Shown here: positions 27,801 to 36,418 of the stretch, piece after piece
Layout of the letters: each line of letters starts with the position of its first letter
Position numbering within the stretch: position 1 is the stretch's first letter
NCBI GenBank assembly: GCA_050251195.1
Contig: JBFWNG010000001.1
Span: forward strand, 620,001 to 684,000
DNA: 64,000 nucleotides
Source: JBFWNG01 sp050251195
Lineage (GTDB): Bacteria > Bdellovibrionota_B > Oligoflexia > Oligoflexales > Oligoflexaceae
Direction: 5' to 3'
Notes under the pieces: model-generated
The model's input: the letters and a program-made list of their open reading frames with translations, nothing else
Told to the model about the DNA's origin: nothing
Databases searched by the model: none
Position numbers and translations under genes: made by a program

Positions 27801-30362
27801 GCTGCTTTCAAAGCTGCTGACATGAGCGTGGCGATTGCAGGTAATATTAAATCAGGCGCTACTATCGCGGGAATAGCGGGATCGGTAACGCAAGAGTCTC
27901 ACAGCAACTGTTCGGCTGACGCCGAGGTAGGTTGCGTAACCGTGGCTGCTTTCAAAGCTGCTGACATGAGCGTGGCGATTGCAGGTAATATTAAATCAGG
28001 TGCTACCATCGCGGGTATTGCGGGTTCCGTAACGCAAGAATCACATAGTAACTGTTCGGCTGACGCCGAGGTAGGTTGCGTAACCGTAGCTGGCTTCAAA
28101 GCTGCTGACATGAGCGTAGCGATTGCGGGTAATATTAAATCAGGCGCTACCATCGCGGGTATTGCGGGTTCCGTAACCCAAGAATCGCACAGTAACTGTT
28201 CGGCCGACGCCGAGGTTGGCTGCGTAACCGTAGCTGCCTTCAAAGCTGCTGATATGAGCGTCGCGATCGCTGGTAATATTAAATCAGGCGCTACTATCGC
28301 AGGAATAGCGGGCTCCGTAACGCAAGAATCACACAGTAACTGCGCGGCAGACGCCGAGGTTGGCTGCGTAACCGTAGCTGCCTTCAAAGCTGCCGACATG
28401 AGCGTGGCGATTGCCGGCAACATTAAATCAGGTGCAACCATCGCGGGTGTGGGAGGTTCTGTTACTCAAGAGTCTCATAGCGACTGTTCCGCAGACGCCG
28501 AGGTTGGTTGCGTGACCATCGCAGCTTATAAAGCTGCAAAAATGTCCGACGTGGTCGCCGGCAATATTAAAACTGGTATAACCATCGCGGGTGTTGCGGG
28601 TTCCGTAACCCAAGAATCACACAGTAACTGTTCGGCTGACGCCGAAGTTGGTTGTGTTACCGTGGCAGCCTTCAAAGCTGCTGATATGAGCGTAGCGATT
28701 GCAGGTAATATTAAATCAGGTGCCACGATCGCCGGTGTTGCAGGATCTGTAACCCAGGAATCACACAGCGACTGTAGTTCAGACGGTGCTACAGGCTGCG
28801 TGACTGTAGCTGCATTCAAATCGGCAGATATGTCGGTTGCTGTTGCAGGAAATATCAAATCAGGAGCCACAATCGCAGGCGTTGCAGGTTCCGTAGCGCA
28901 GGAGGCTCACAGCGACTGTTCAGCGGATGCTGAGGTTGGTTGCGTGACCATCGCTGCCTATAAGGCTGCGAAAATGTCCGACGTGGTTGCTGGCAATATC
29001 AAAACAGGCGTTACGATTGCCGGTGTTGCAGGTTCTGTAACTCAAGAATCACATAGCAATTGCTCGGCCGATGCGGAAGTTGGCTGTGCAACCGTGGCTG
29101 CCTTTAAAGCTGCTGACATGAGCGTAGCAATAGCTGGCAACATTAAATCGGGCGCAACAATCGCCGGGGTTGCAGGTTCTGTAACCCAAGAATCACACAG
29201 CGATTGTAGTTCAGACGGTGCGACAGGTTGCGTAACCGTAGCTGGTTTCAAGTCAGCAGATATGTCAGTAGCCGTAGCGGGTAACATCAAATCAGGCGCG
29301 ACCATAGCTGGTGTTGGAGGTTCTGTAACACAAGAATCGCACAGCGACTGTTCGGCAGATGCTGAGGTTGGTTGCGTGACGGTGGCTGCTTATAAGGCTG
29401 CTAAAATGACGAGTGTGGTAGTCGGCAATATTAAATCAGGTGTAACTATAGCTGGTGTTGCAGGTAACGCGGTGGTTATCGCGGACGCTAGCTCCACAGA
29501 CGACCTTACTAATCTTACTTTTAACTCCCAAGTGACGAACGGAGGTGCTTCGTTTGAATATTGGGATTCAACGGGTACACGTCATACGGGTACCGGTGAT
29601 TCGGACATCACCGGAGCTAATATTAAGAGCGGAGTCAACATCTTTGGAACGGCTGGATCTTTGGGTGATTGCTCGAGCGACGGCCAAACGGGATGTATTG
29701 CGACTTCTTCTTATAAAGCGGCAAATGTTAGCGCGTTTACCTCATGGGATCTTCGTAAAGGCAAGACAGTGGCGGGAGTGGCGGGCGAACTCGTATTCTA
29801 CAGAAACATGAAAGGTGCATTCAACCGAACAAGCGGTACGGGAGCATTGGCGGGAACTGACCCATTTGACACCGTGGACGACGCTAACGATGAAGGAACC
29901 TTCCCGACCTCAGCTCCAGCGGGCTGGGATCAGGCGACAGGCGCCAACTGGGTGTTTGATCCAACAAATGATGACGGAACACCCAGCGGGACAGCAGGGA
30001 ACGGGGTCTGTGACGGTACAGAGAGTTGCGTGTTTATCGACAAGGTTACGAATCAAATGTGGCTCAAGAAGTTAGGCTCCTCATACGAATGGGAGGATGC
30101 CATTACACAATGCGATAGCTCCACGGCTGGCGCGTACAACGATTGGCGCTTGCCAACTCAAAAGGAACTCATGCAGGCTTACATCGACGGCATTTACAAG
30201 CAAAGCGGAACCGCCAAACTCAACGTGGCATACGATCAGGTCTACTGGACGGCTTCAACGTCCTCAGGAAACACAGACGAAGCATGGGGCTTAAGACTCC
30301 ATGACTCCACCTCGGATGACGAGGCGAAGGATGATCCGTTCTATGTCCTTTGCGTGCGGTAA
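24810..30362 (+). CDS. Giant TIG/48-residue-repeat/DUF1566 lipoprotein A
   Basis: About 1850 residues. Signal peptide with lipobox IASC (Cys22), glycine/lysine/glutamate linker, then an IPT/TIG domain (about 45-125: SIDPPQALPGQKVTLTGKNF). After a spacer come 28 uninterrupted 48-residue repeats (213-1556). Each carries two cysteines eight positions apart (CS-D--VGC), a KAADMS segment and NIKSGATIAGVAGS. A degenerate repeat zone follows, then a C-terminal DUF1566 (Lcl_C) domain (about 1720-1850: IDKVTNQMWLKK, YNDWRLPTQKEL, YWTAS, VLCVR). It is a surface-anchored stalk with a terminal domain, probably adhesive (inference). The ATG at 24810 is set by GGAG at 24800-24803. A paralogue lies at 50942. 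Confidence 0.92.
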   Translation: MSIFLTLRLTFALGMGAAIASCGGGGKKKEEQKETATESSTIEPYVIESIDPPQALPGQKVTLTGKNFRTDMLITIDGNEIRPTVISSSEAVFLMPISESETVKVVASEEDKDDKDIEIDDSKFVAVKALRSKYPYFTGELSEICKEQKFVNDKNEVISGTKDCTPEPNCTKNGEIGCITTKKFVAADLTNLAADKVKLGVEIAGTTGSLAVESHNDCSVDGEVGCATVDAFKAADMAVAIASNIKSGATIAGVVGSVTQESHNNCAADGAIGCVTVAAFKAADMSVAIAGNIKTGVTIGGIAGSVVQESHSNCSADGAVGCVSVAAFKAADMSAVLAANIKSGKTIAGVAGSLTQESHSNCNSDGAVGCVAVAAFKAADMSLAVAANIKSGATIAGIAGSVTSESHSNCSSDGAVGCVTVAAFKSADMTIAITGNIKSGATIGGVAGSVIQESHGNCSTDGAVGCVTVAAFKSADMSIAVAGNIKTGATIAGVAGSVTQESHNDCSADAEVGCVTVAAYKAAKMSDVVAGNVKTGVTIAGVAGSVIQESHSNCSADAEVGCTTVAAFKAADMSVAIAGNIKSGATIAGVAGSVTEESHNNCSSDAEVGCVTVAAFKAADMSVAIAGNIKSGATIAGVAGSVTQESHSDCSADAEVGCVTVAAYKAAKMSDVVAGNIKTGVTIAGVAGSVTQESHSNCSADAEVGCVTVAAFKAADMSVAIAGNIKTGATIAGVAGSVTQESHSNCSADAEVGCVTVAAFKAADMSVAIAGNIKSGATIAGVAGSVTQESHSNCSADAEVGCVTVAAFKAADMSVAIAGNIKSGATIAGVAGSVTQESHSNCSADAEVGCVTVAAFKAADMSVAIAGNIKSGATIAGIAGSVAQESHSNCSADAEVGCVTVAAFKAADMSVAIAGNIKTGATIAGVAGSVTQESHSNCSADAEVGCVTVAAFKAADMSVAIAGNIKTGATIAGVAGSVTQESHSNCSADAEVGCVTVAAFKAADMSVAIAGNIKSGATIAGIAGSVTQESHSNCSADAEVGCVTVAAFKAADMSVAIAGNIKSGATIAGIAGSVTQESHSNCSADAEVGCVTVAGFKAADMSVAIAGNIKSGATIAGIAGSVTQESHSNCSADAEVGCVTVAAFKAADMSVAIAGNIKSGATIAGIAGSVTQESHSNCAADAEVGCVTVAAFKAADMSVAIAGNIKSGATIAGVGGSVTQESHSDCSADAEVGCVTIAAYKAAKMSDVVAGNIKTGITIAGVAGSVTQESHSNCSADAEVGCVTVAAFKAADMSVAIAGNIKSGATIAGVAGSVTQESHSDCSSDGATGCVTVAAFKSADMSVAVAGNIKSGATIAGVAGSVAQEAHSDCSADAEVGCVTIAAYKAAKMSDVVAGNIKTGVTIAGVAGSVTQESHSNCSADAEVGCATVAAFKAADMSVAIAGNIKSGATIAGVAGSVTQESHSDCSSDGATGCVTVAGFKSADMSVAVAGNIKSGATIAGVGGSVTQESHSDCSADAEVGCVTVAAYKAAKMTSVVVGNIKSGVTIAGVAGNAVVIADASSTDDLTNLTFNSQVTNGGASFEYWDSTGTRHTGTGDSDITGANIKSGVNIFGTAGSLGDCSSDGQTGCIATSSYKAANVSAFTSWDLRKGKTVAGVAGELVFYRNMKGAFNRTSGTGALAGTDPFDTVDDANDEGTFPTSAPAGWDQATGANWVFDPTNDDGTPSGTAGNGVCDGTESCVFIDKVTNQMWLKKLGSSYEWEDAITQCDSSTAGAYNDWRLPTQKELMQAYIDGIYKQSGTAKLNVAYDQVYWTASTSSGNTDEAWGLRLHDSTSDDEAKDDPFYVLCVR
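25446..29477 (+). repeat. 28 tandem 144-bp repeats
   Basis: The ESH codons opening the first and last full unit lie exactly 27 x 144 bp apart (25446 and 29334), so there are 28 units and no net length change. Neighbouring units between about 26,900 and 28,450 are nearly identical in DNA, while the outer units are more diverged. Three or more units carry the variant AAYKAAKMSDVV. Confidence 0.93.
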
Positions 30363-30413
30363 TACGCTGTCGCTCGTGCTAAAATAAGGGTCATAACACG
30401 CTAAGGAGGCTTT

Positions 30414-30911
30414 ATGACCCATTCGAAAAGATGGAAATGCATTTTAGTCGGCATTGCTTTGTCGGCAAATGCATGCCGGTCTCAGAAGGCTCCCGAGATT
30501 TCGAATCCGCGGCAAGTAAATCAGCAACCCACACCAGAACAACAGCAGGCACCCGGACAGGAGCAGCAGGCACCCGCCGTCGAACCCACAGATCCAGGCC
30601 TCTGCGACGGCAAAGTCGCCAAAGGCAGTTCTTGCCGATCCGCGACAAATCCCGTTCTCACAGGCCAAGGCTATAAGTGGGACGTGTCCGCGTGCATAAC
30701 GTCAACAAACAACGGGCGGCAGATCGCAGTTTATCCTATGGGCGGTGTTGACGCCTGTCCCCCGAGCGTTGCTTGCGCGGCGACTCCCGATCGCTCCTCG
30801 TCGCATGAAATCAAGATAGGCGGTGGGCCAGCCGTGCCCATGGGCAGTCCGGAAGAGTGTGATAAGAACAAGAAAAAGTTGGAGTATGATTTTGCTCATT
30901 TGAAGCCGTAG
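30414..30911 (+). CDS. Lipoprotein of unknown function
   Basis: 165 residues. Signal peptide with lipobox SANAC, a Gln/Pro-rich linker (about 30-60), then a small domain with six or more cysteines (LCDGKV, SSCRSA, SACITS, DACPPSVACAA, EECDKN). A strong AAGGAGG lies at 30403-30409. No family recognised. It follows the giant repeat gene and may be expressed with it. Confidence 0.78.
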   Translation: MTHSKRWKCILVGIALSANACRSQKAPEISNPRQVNQQPTPEQQQAPGQEQQAPAVEPTDPGLCDGKVAKGSSCRSATNPVLTGQGYKWDVSACITSTNNGRQIAVYPMGGVDACPPSVACAATPDRSSSHEIKIGGGPAVPMGSPEECDKNKKKLEYDFAHLKP

Positions 30912-30992
30912 CTCGCTTGAGCCACTCAAAATATCTCCGGAGATCCCCCCACCTAGGATCTTGTGTTAAGGAACGGCTCGCGACAATTCACT

Positions 30993-31355
30993 TTAAGACT
31001 GGACGATGACTTTAAATTCCCCTGTGGTGAGGCGTTTCATATCAAAGGGCATCTCGCCTTTGTAATTCTCAGGCTGCATGAGCGGATCTTTATGAACTTT
31101 GGCGTTTACTTGATTGCGATGAGCCTTGGATTTGTAAACAATGAAAGCGAAAATAACTGTTTCATCCGGTTTCAGCTTGCAAAGCTTCTTAAACGGTAAG
31201 CCCCATTCGTTATCAAGCTTAGCTCCCACGCACTCGTAATAATCAAGGGCCCCGTACTTCATCCAAACTTTGCGGCCAATCGTGGCCATTTTTTTGTAAG
31301 CGTTTAATTTATTCTTTTTTAAGGGAATGATGAAGCCATCAACATATCTACTCAT
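30993..31355 (-). CDS. DUF1428 family protein
   Basis: 120-residue cytoplasmic protein matching DUF1428 (dimeric alpha-beta barrel-like): MSRYVDGFIIPLKKNKLNAY at the start, YECVGAKL, ETVIFAFIVYKSKAHRNQVN and DPLMQP with MPFDMKRLTTGEF near the end. Function unknown in the family. AAAGGCG before ATG 31355 supports the start. Confidence 0.88.
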   Translation of the reverse strand: MSRYVDGFIIPLKKNKLNAYKKMATIGRKVWMKYGALDYYECVGAKLDNEWGLPFKKLCKLKPDETVIFAFIVYKSKAHRNQVNAKVHKDPLMQPENYKGEMPFDMKRLTTGEFKVIVQS

Positions 31356-31421
31356 AAGACGCCTTTCATGAGGGTGTTGAAAAAGTTAGCTCACTTCAAT
31401 TTTTTGCCAATTTAGTAGAGT

Positions 31422-31440
31422 TCTTTTGCTTTGCAAAAGA
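31422..31440 (-). terminator. Hairpin after tRNA-Leu
   Basis: TCTTTTGC and GCAAAAGA form a perfect 8-bp stem with a 3-nt loop, beginning four bases beyond the tRNA 3' end. It probably ends the tRNA transcript or guides 3' processing. No long T-run follows. Confidence 0.4.
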
Positions 31441-31443
31441 GCA

Positions 31444-31527
31444 TGCTCCGAGCCAGACTTGAACTGGCACGCCCTTGCGAGCGAGGGATTTTAAGTCCCT
31501 TGTGTCTACCGATTCCACCACCGGAGC
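31444..31527 (-). tRNA. tRNA-Leu (anticodon TAA)
   Basis: 84-nt class II tRNA on the reverse strand. The acceptor stem GCTCCGG pairs with TCGGAGC (one G-T), the anticodon stem is AGGGA/TCCCT around loop CTTAAAA (anticodon TAA), there is a long variable arm (CGCTCGCAAGGGCG) and the T-loop is TTCAAGT. The discriminator is A and the following bases are TGC, so CCA is not encoded. Confidence 0.95.
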
Positions 31528-31763
31528 GCGAGAAAGGGAAATGTAGCACAGGCATTTCCTAAGTAAAAGAAAGTTTTGGGAAATTGGGGGTTTCGGGAAA
31601 CCCCTTTTTTGGGCTGCAAAGGCCAAGAGGCTCCGGATTTTTGTCGTTTTCTGATTCTTGGTTTGTCTAAATAACAGCTTGTAATTACAGGATAAAACGG
31701 CGTTTTCTGATGCCGCCAAAGAAATCCCTTAAGCCCCCTCCTGCCTTTGTCGAATATGAATAT

Positions 31764-34700
31764 ATGGGCAAGAAGGGTCAACGTACTGTGAAGCTTACGA
31801 TTTTTATCTTCGGCTTTGTCTTTCTCTTGGGGTGCCAGGAGAAACAGTCGGACGATTCGTCTGTTTCCGACGATACGGAAATCAAAACGATCGAAACGGA
31901 AAATAGTTTCGACGTTCCCGACGAGCTCAAAGATAGTATTAAAGAAGAACAGGCAATCGACCCTGACCAGTTTCTCATCACCAATCCTACGCGCTACATG
32001 AACGTTGACGAATTTGTCGCTACGTGGAACAAAGCGCCGCAACTCAAAGACTACGACGTTATTGTCGCGCGCGACGAGAAGTGCAAGATTCCCGTTCAAC
32101 TTGATGGGGACCTCACGTCAGAGGAACTTCCTATTACGCGACTTTTGGAGGGCGATTACTACTTCTGTTTGTACGCCGTTCAAATCGGATCGGGATTGCT
32201 TGAAGCGAAGAACGGTCCGTTTCTTTTTACGGTTGATGTGACACCGCCGGACGATTTTGCGATCACCCAATTGACGGCAAATAATTACACCAACGATAAT
32301 ACGCCGCTCTTGGCTTGGGGTACCGTTGAGAATGCAAACTATTTTGATCTCACCATTGCGACCGACGAGGAATGCACCGATGTTTTGAATACATATGTAG
32401 ACCTTGAAGTCATCGAGCAACAACTTCCTGAACTTGAGGAGGGTACGTATTATGCGTGCCTGAGAGCCAGGGATCTAGCTGGTAACGAAACTTTGGCCAG
32501 CAATAGCCCCATGAGTTTTGTCGTTGATACGGCGCAACCAACCGTTACGAGCGTGTCCGCGACTTCAGCAAACGGGAAGTATAAAGTCGGAAGCGTGATT
32601 AGCCTTACGGTCAATTACGACGACGTTGTGGAAGTGACGAACACCGGCGATCTTAAACTCCAACTCGAGACCGGCACTGTTGACCGTCTTGCAGATTATG
32701 CTTCCGGATCCGGCAGCGCAACGTTAGTTTTCGACTACACTGTACAAACGGGCGATCTGGCGAGCGACCTTGATACCAAGGGGGCGGCGAGTATGGTGCT
32801 GGGTACGGCCACTATAGCGGACCGTGCGACCAATGCCAGCGTTAACACCTTGCCGACGTCGCCGGCTTCGGCGACTTTGGCGGGAGCAAAAAGCCTCGTC
32901 GTTGACGGCGTCGTTCCTACCGTGACAGGCGTTTCATCGTCTACGGGCGACGGCTATTACAACACGAACGACATTATTCAGATTGAAGTCGATTTTAGCG
33001 AGATCGTCGTTGTGGCAACGCCTTCGGACGTTAAATTGAAGCTGGAAACAGGAGCAACCGATCGGCAGGCAGACTATGTGTCGGGAAGCGGCAGCGATAC
33101 GCTTGTGTTCTCGTACACGGTAACCGCCTCCGATACTTCGACCGATCTTGCTACTCACTCAGACGGAGTTGTTCTCGGATCAGGAACGATACGAGACACC
33201 GCCGGGAATAACGCGAACCTCGATCTATTAGCCGACCCATTGAGTGACAACCAGGATATTATAGTCGATACGGACGCACCGACGCCGACTCCGCCTGCGG
33301 CACCCACGGATGCCGGTACATATCTGGGAGATACGGATATACAGTTCGACTGGGTTGCGTCAGCCGACAGCACGACTTCTGTCGCATCATACTATGTTGA
33401 AATTGGAACAACTCCCGGCGGCTCCGAGACATTTGCCGGTGACGTCGGCAACGTGTTAACGAAGTCAATCACCGGCGTTCACGGTTCTACTTACTACGCA
33501 AGATTTAAGGCGATTGACGTAGCGGGTAACCAGTCCGCGTATTCTTCGAATTCCAACGGTATCATGGTGGATACGTCAGCGCCGTCGACCCCGGCCGCAC
33601 CTGCGGATGCGGGCACTCATACCAATAATACGACGGTAACGTTCAACTGGGTTGCTCCGAGCGATTCCGGTTCGGGCATTGCGTCATACGTCCTGGAAAT
33701 AGGTACGACGGCAGGCAACGATGACGTGTTCTCAGGCGACGTCGGCAACGTTTTAACCAAGGACGTAAACGGCACCAACGGGAGCACTTATTACGCTCGT
33801 GTGAAAGCCATTGATCACGTAGGCAACGAGTCGGCCTTCTCACCAGATTCCGACGGTATAGTCGTCGATACGGACGCTCCTGGCGCGTTCTCGATCACGG
33901 GCCCGACGAACCCGAGTTACTCGGGATCGGTAACCGTGACCTTTGGAGCGTCGGCGGGCGCCGCGACGTACGATTTGATTGTTTCGTCAGTGAATGATTG
34001 CAACAGTCCTTCGCATGTTGCCGCATCTCCTTATACGGGGCTGACGGGCGATCAAAACCTTAATCTTCCTGACGGTGGTTATTACCTATGTATGACCGCA
34101 AAGGACGAAGCTACCAATCCTACTTCGGCCTCCAACAACGGATACTTCTTCGAAGTGGAAACGTCGATATTGTACGCAAGTTATACCTATTACGATTCCG
34201 TCACGCCGATTTACGAGCTTCGGCAAGTGAAGTTGGATAGTGGTTTCCCGGCCGTAACGACCGTTGACGACCTTGTCGACGAAATCAAATCAAGATCGTC
34301 ATTGACGCTAGATTCGGCCGACAAAGTTCATATAAGTTATCAGATGTTCGACGGCAATTTCTTCGACCTCTATTATGCTCAGAATACGAGCGGTTCCTTT
34401 GCAGTGGAACTCGCCGACGGCGGCGCCAACGACGACGATATTGGATTTGCAAGTTCGGTGGCTTTGGAAAGCGACGATACCGTGCATATGGCTCATCGCT
34501 ATTATTTTGACGACGGGATAACGCCCGAAGAAAGGCTTACCGCAACAAGCGGTGTAGCCGGGGCTCTTGCGACCGAAGGGACGCCGATTGAAGCAGCCGG
34601 AGGAAGAACGTTTGTAGACCAAAGCATTGCCGTTGCCAGTAACGACGTCGTTCATTTGATCTACACGTACTTTGACGGCGCCAACTACATTCTCGGGCAC

Positions 34701-35279
34701 AGGGCGAACAACGGAAGTTGGGGGACGGGCACAGACGAGGCCATCACCAATCCAAGTTGCGACGATACTGAATACGCTTCACTAACCCTGGATTCGGCAG
34801 ACAAATTACATGTTGCCTACTCTTGCGTTACGGCAGGCGGGGCGTGCAAGGTCTTTCATGCAACAAACGCAACAGGATCATGGGTACATACCGAGGTCGG
34901 CGTAATCGACAGCGCCGGTTGTAACAGCGCGCAGATATCGGATCTGCATCGGCCAACTATTGCCGCGGATAGTTCGGACAAAGTTCATATCGCTTATTTT
35001 GACGACGAAAACGGCGATCTCTACTACACGGAAAACACAACGGGGAGCTTCTCTGGGGTTGTTGTGAACGCTTCTGCCGGTTGGGAGCCTACTCTCGCGT
35101 TGGACGGCGACGACAAAGCTTACATTGTGTACCTGAGCTCAGGTTCGGGCATTGGGGATCTTAAATTGTCAACGAACAATTCTGGATCTTGGGTGCACAG
35201 CACCCTGGATTCTAGCACTAAGGTCATCGGGGTAGGGGATTCCGCAATTGCCGGTGTTCCAGGACGCTCAAACCGCTAG
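31764..35279 (+). CDS. Large lipoprotein with Ig-like, FN3-like and propeller repeats
   Basis: About 1171 residues. The signal peptide has lipobox FLLGC. Two modules follow that end in Cys-containing YYFCLY/YYACLR strands. Then come two Ig-like repeats of about 125 residues (VTSVSATSANGKYKVGS and VTGVSSSTGDGYYNTND) and two FN3-like repeats of about 100 residues (PAAPTDAGTY and PAAPADAGTH). The C-terminus has BNR/propeller-like repeats with LDSADKVHISY, LDSADKLHVAY, ADSSDKVHIAY and LDGDDKAYIVY. A GTG at 31788 (MKLTIF) follows AAGGG and is an alternative start. Likely a surface-exposed binding protein. Its end overlaps the convergent protease gene by 12 nt. Confidence 0.85.
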   Translation: MGKKGQRTVKLTIFIFGFVFLLGCQEKQSDDSSVSDDTEIKTIETENSFDVPDELKDSIKEEQAIDPDQFLITNPTRYMNVDEFVATWNKAPQLKDYDVIVARDEKCKIPVQLDGDLTSEELPITRLLEGDYYFCLYAVQIGSGLLEAKNGPFLFTVDVTPPDDFAITQLTANNYTNDNTPLLAWGTVENANYFDLTIATDEECTDVLNTYVDLEVIEQQLPELEEGTYYACLRARDLAGNETLASNSPMSFVVDTAQPTVTSVSATSANGKYKVGSVISLTVNYDDVVEVTNTGDLKLQLETGTVDRLADYASGSGSATLVFDYTVQTGDLASDLDTKGAASMVLGTATIADRATNASVNTLPTSPASATLAGAKSLVVDGVVPTVTGVSSSTGDGYYNTNDIIQIEVDFSEIVVVATPSDVKLKLETGATDRQADYVSGSGSDTLVFSYTVTASDTSTDLATHSDGVVLGSGTIRDTAGNNANLDLLADPLSDNQDIIVDTDAPTPTPPAAPTDAGTYLGDTDIQFDWVASADSTTSVASYYVEIGTTPGGSETFAGDVGNVLTKSITGVHGSTYYARFKAIDVAGNQSAYSSNSNGIMVDTSAPSTPAAPADAGTHTNNTTVTFNWVAPSDSGSGIASYVLEIGTTAGNDDVFSGDVGNVLTKDVNGTNGSTYYARVKAIDHVGNESAFSPDSDGIVVDTDAPGAFSITGPTNPSYSGSVTVTFGASAGAATYDLIVSSVNDCNSPSHVAASPYTGLTGDQNLNLPDGGYYLCMTAKDEATNPTSASNNGYFFEVETSILYASYTYYDSVTPIYELRQVKLDSGFPAVTTVDDLVDEIKSRSSLTLDSADKVHISYQMFDGNFFDLYYAQNTSGSFAVELADGGANDDDIGFASSVALESDDTVHMAHRYYFDDGITPEERLTATSGVAGALATEGTPIEAAGGRTFVDQSIAVASNDVVHLIYTYFDGANYILGHRANNGSWGTGTDEAITNPSCDDTEYASLTLDSADKLHVAYSCVTAGGACKVFHATNATGSWVHTEVGVIDSAGCNSAQISDLHRPTIAADSSDKVHIAYFDDENGDLYYTENTTGSFSGVVVNASAGWEPTLALDGDDKAYIVYLSSGSGIGDLKLSTNNSGSWVHSTLDSSTKVIGVGDSAIAGVPGRSNR

Positions 35280-36002
35280 ACGACGCATTCTGCCCACGCA
35301 CCACACAAAGCATGGTATCAAAAAGAGAACGAGTGCAGCTCTGTTTCCCTTTGTCTTTCGAAGGGTGCCGCAGGCAACAAGTTCTTTTGGTTGGGAATCG
35401 GTGGTCCCGTCAGGATAGAGATAAATGACGCCGGCTTTGTCGTCGGCTCCTAATCTGAGTTTGTACGACGAGCGCGCATAGCTCATAACGGCGTTGTAGT
35501 CGCTGTGATTATGACCGAGACCAAGACAATGACCCATCTCATGCATGAGGGTGAAAGCAAGCTGACCTGCTTCGACCGAACGGCTGCCCACTTGGATGTC
35601 GCAATCCGATATTTGGCCTTCTTCGACGTTCGGCATGGCACTTGCCGCCACGGTTGCGACTGTGCTGTCGGTCACAATGGAGAATAATCTATCTTCGGAA
35701 TCAAGGCGCGCGTTGGCGTCTATCTCCGCGTTCATTTCTACGTACGCTCCTTCGACATCGTTCCAGGGCTGCATCGCCATGTTCACCAGCATGAGCCAAA
35801 ACTCTTCGTCTGACAGGTCTGCGTAAGTGCCGTTTTTATACTCCGCCTTGTTCTTGATCTTCGGCATATCGGGATGAAGTCCAAAGGTGATTGCAGGTTG
35901 AGAGGGATCCACGGGCAGCGTTGCTGCTTCTGGGCCTGAAATCAGGGTAAAACCGCTGAGCATGTTGCTTAGCAAGATGAGCGAGGCAATCCTTAGAACC
36001 AT
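35268..36002 (-). CDS. Matrixin-like metalloprotease with C-terminal anchor
   Basis: 244 residues from ATG 36002, preceded by AGGAG. Signal peptide, then a metzincin catalytic domain with zinc motif HEMGHCLGLGH followed by NHSD and the Met-turn region AVMSYARSSYK. The end carries ACGTLRKTKGN, a hydrophobic helix (AALVLFLIPCFVWCVG) and a basic tail RMRRLAV. That tripartite tail (Cys motif, helix, Arg) resembles sorting signals of the MYXO-CTERM kind, or may be a simple anchor. It is last in an operon with two small barrel-like proteins, overlapping the previous gene by 10 nt. Confidence 0.85.
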   Translation of the reverse strand: MVLRIASLILLSNMLSGFTLISGPEAATLPVDPSQPAITFGLHPDMPKIKNKAEYKNGTYADLSDEEFWLMLVNMAMQPWNDVEGAYVEMNAEIDANARLDSEDRLFSIVTDSTVATVAASAMPNVEEGQISDCDIQVGSRSVEAGQLAFTLMHEMGHCLGLGHNHSDYNAVMSYARSSYKLRLGADDKAGVIYLYPDGTTDSQPKELVACGTLRKTKGNRAALVLFLIPCFVWCVGRMRRLAV

Positions 36003-36418
36003 GCAGATGCTCCTATTCGCAAAGCATACGGACTGAGAACCGTGCCCGCACTGTAGCTCAGGCCTTGGACGAACTCCGTGGAGAAACACACCCAGCCGCA
36101 CAATAAATCAGCCCCAAACGCGGAATAGACGCCCGGTCCTACTCCAAATGCCGCAATGACGAAACCTCCCCCAACAGTTACATAAGTCTTTCCAGGCAGG
36201 TCATGTCTTTTGCCCAAGAGAAGGCCGGTAAGCGACAGGTTAAAGTCGGTATTTTTATCGGTGACGTAACTGATTTGCCAATCGAGCGGCCCCAAGGTTG
36301 TTGGGTTCGGTCCACCGTTGCCAGGGGCGGGCGGACCAAAACGCAAGGCGAACTCGCTCGCTTTCGTTTCGCCGAAGGCTACACCAAGAAACGTGATGAT
36401 TAATAAGGCGAGTCTCAT
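35993..36418 (-). CDS. Small outer-membrane-like protein
   Basis: 141 residues with a signal peptide (MRLALLIITFLGVAFGETKA). The mature part is glycine-rich with alternating strands (VTVGGGFVIAAFGVGPGVYSAFGADLL) and ends in a C-terminal Phe (IGASAWF), as in outer-membrane barrels. It starts directly after the stop of the preceding gene. Function unknown. Confidence 0.7.
   Translation of the reverse strand: MRLALLIITFLGVAFGETKASEFALRFGPPAPGNGGPNPTTLGPLDWQISYVTDKNTDFNLSLTGLLLGKRHDLPGKTYVTVGGGFVIAAFGVGPGVYSAFGADLLCGWVCFSTEFVQGLSYSAGTVLSPYALRIGASAWF

Noticed and set aside
26798..27823. Long reverse-strand open frames inside the repeat array (also at 52027-52959, 55576-56103 and others)
   Set aside because: They arise because a 144-bp unit without stops in a second frame stays open when repeated. 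They have no ribosome site and no sensible protein features, and the forward frame has a lipobox and known domains.
25446..29477. Possible CRISPR-like or satellite array
   Set aside because: The unit is 144 bp, in frame and without spacers; it encodes protein repeats.
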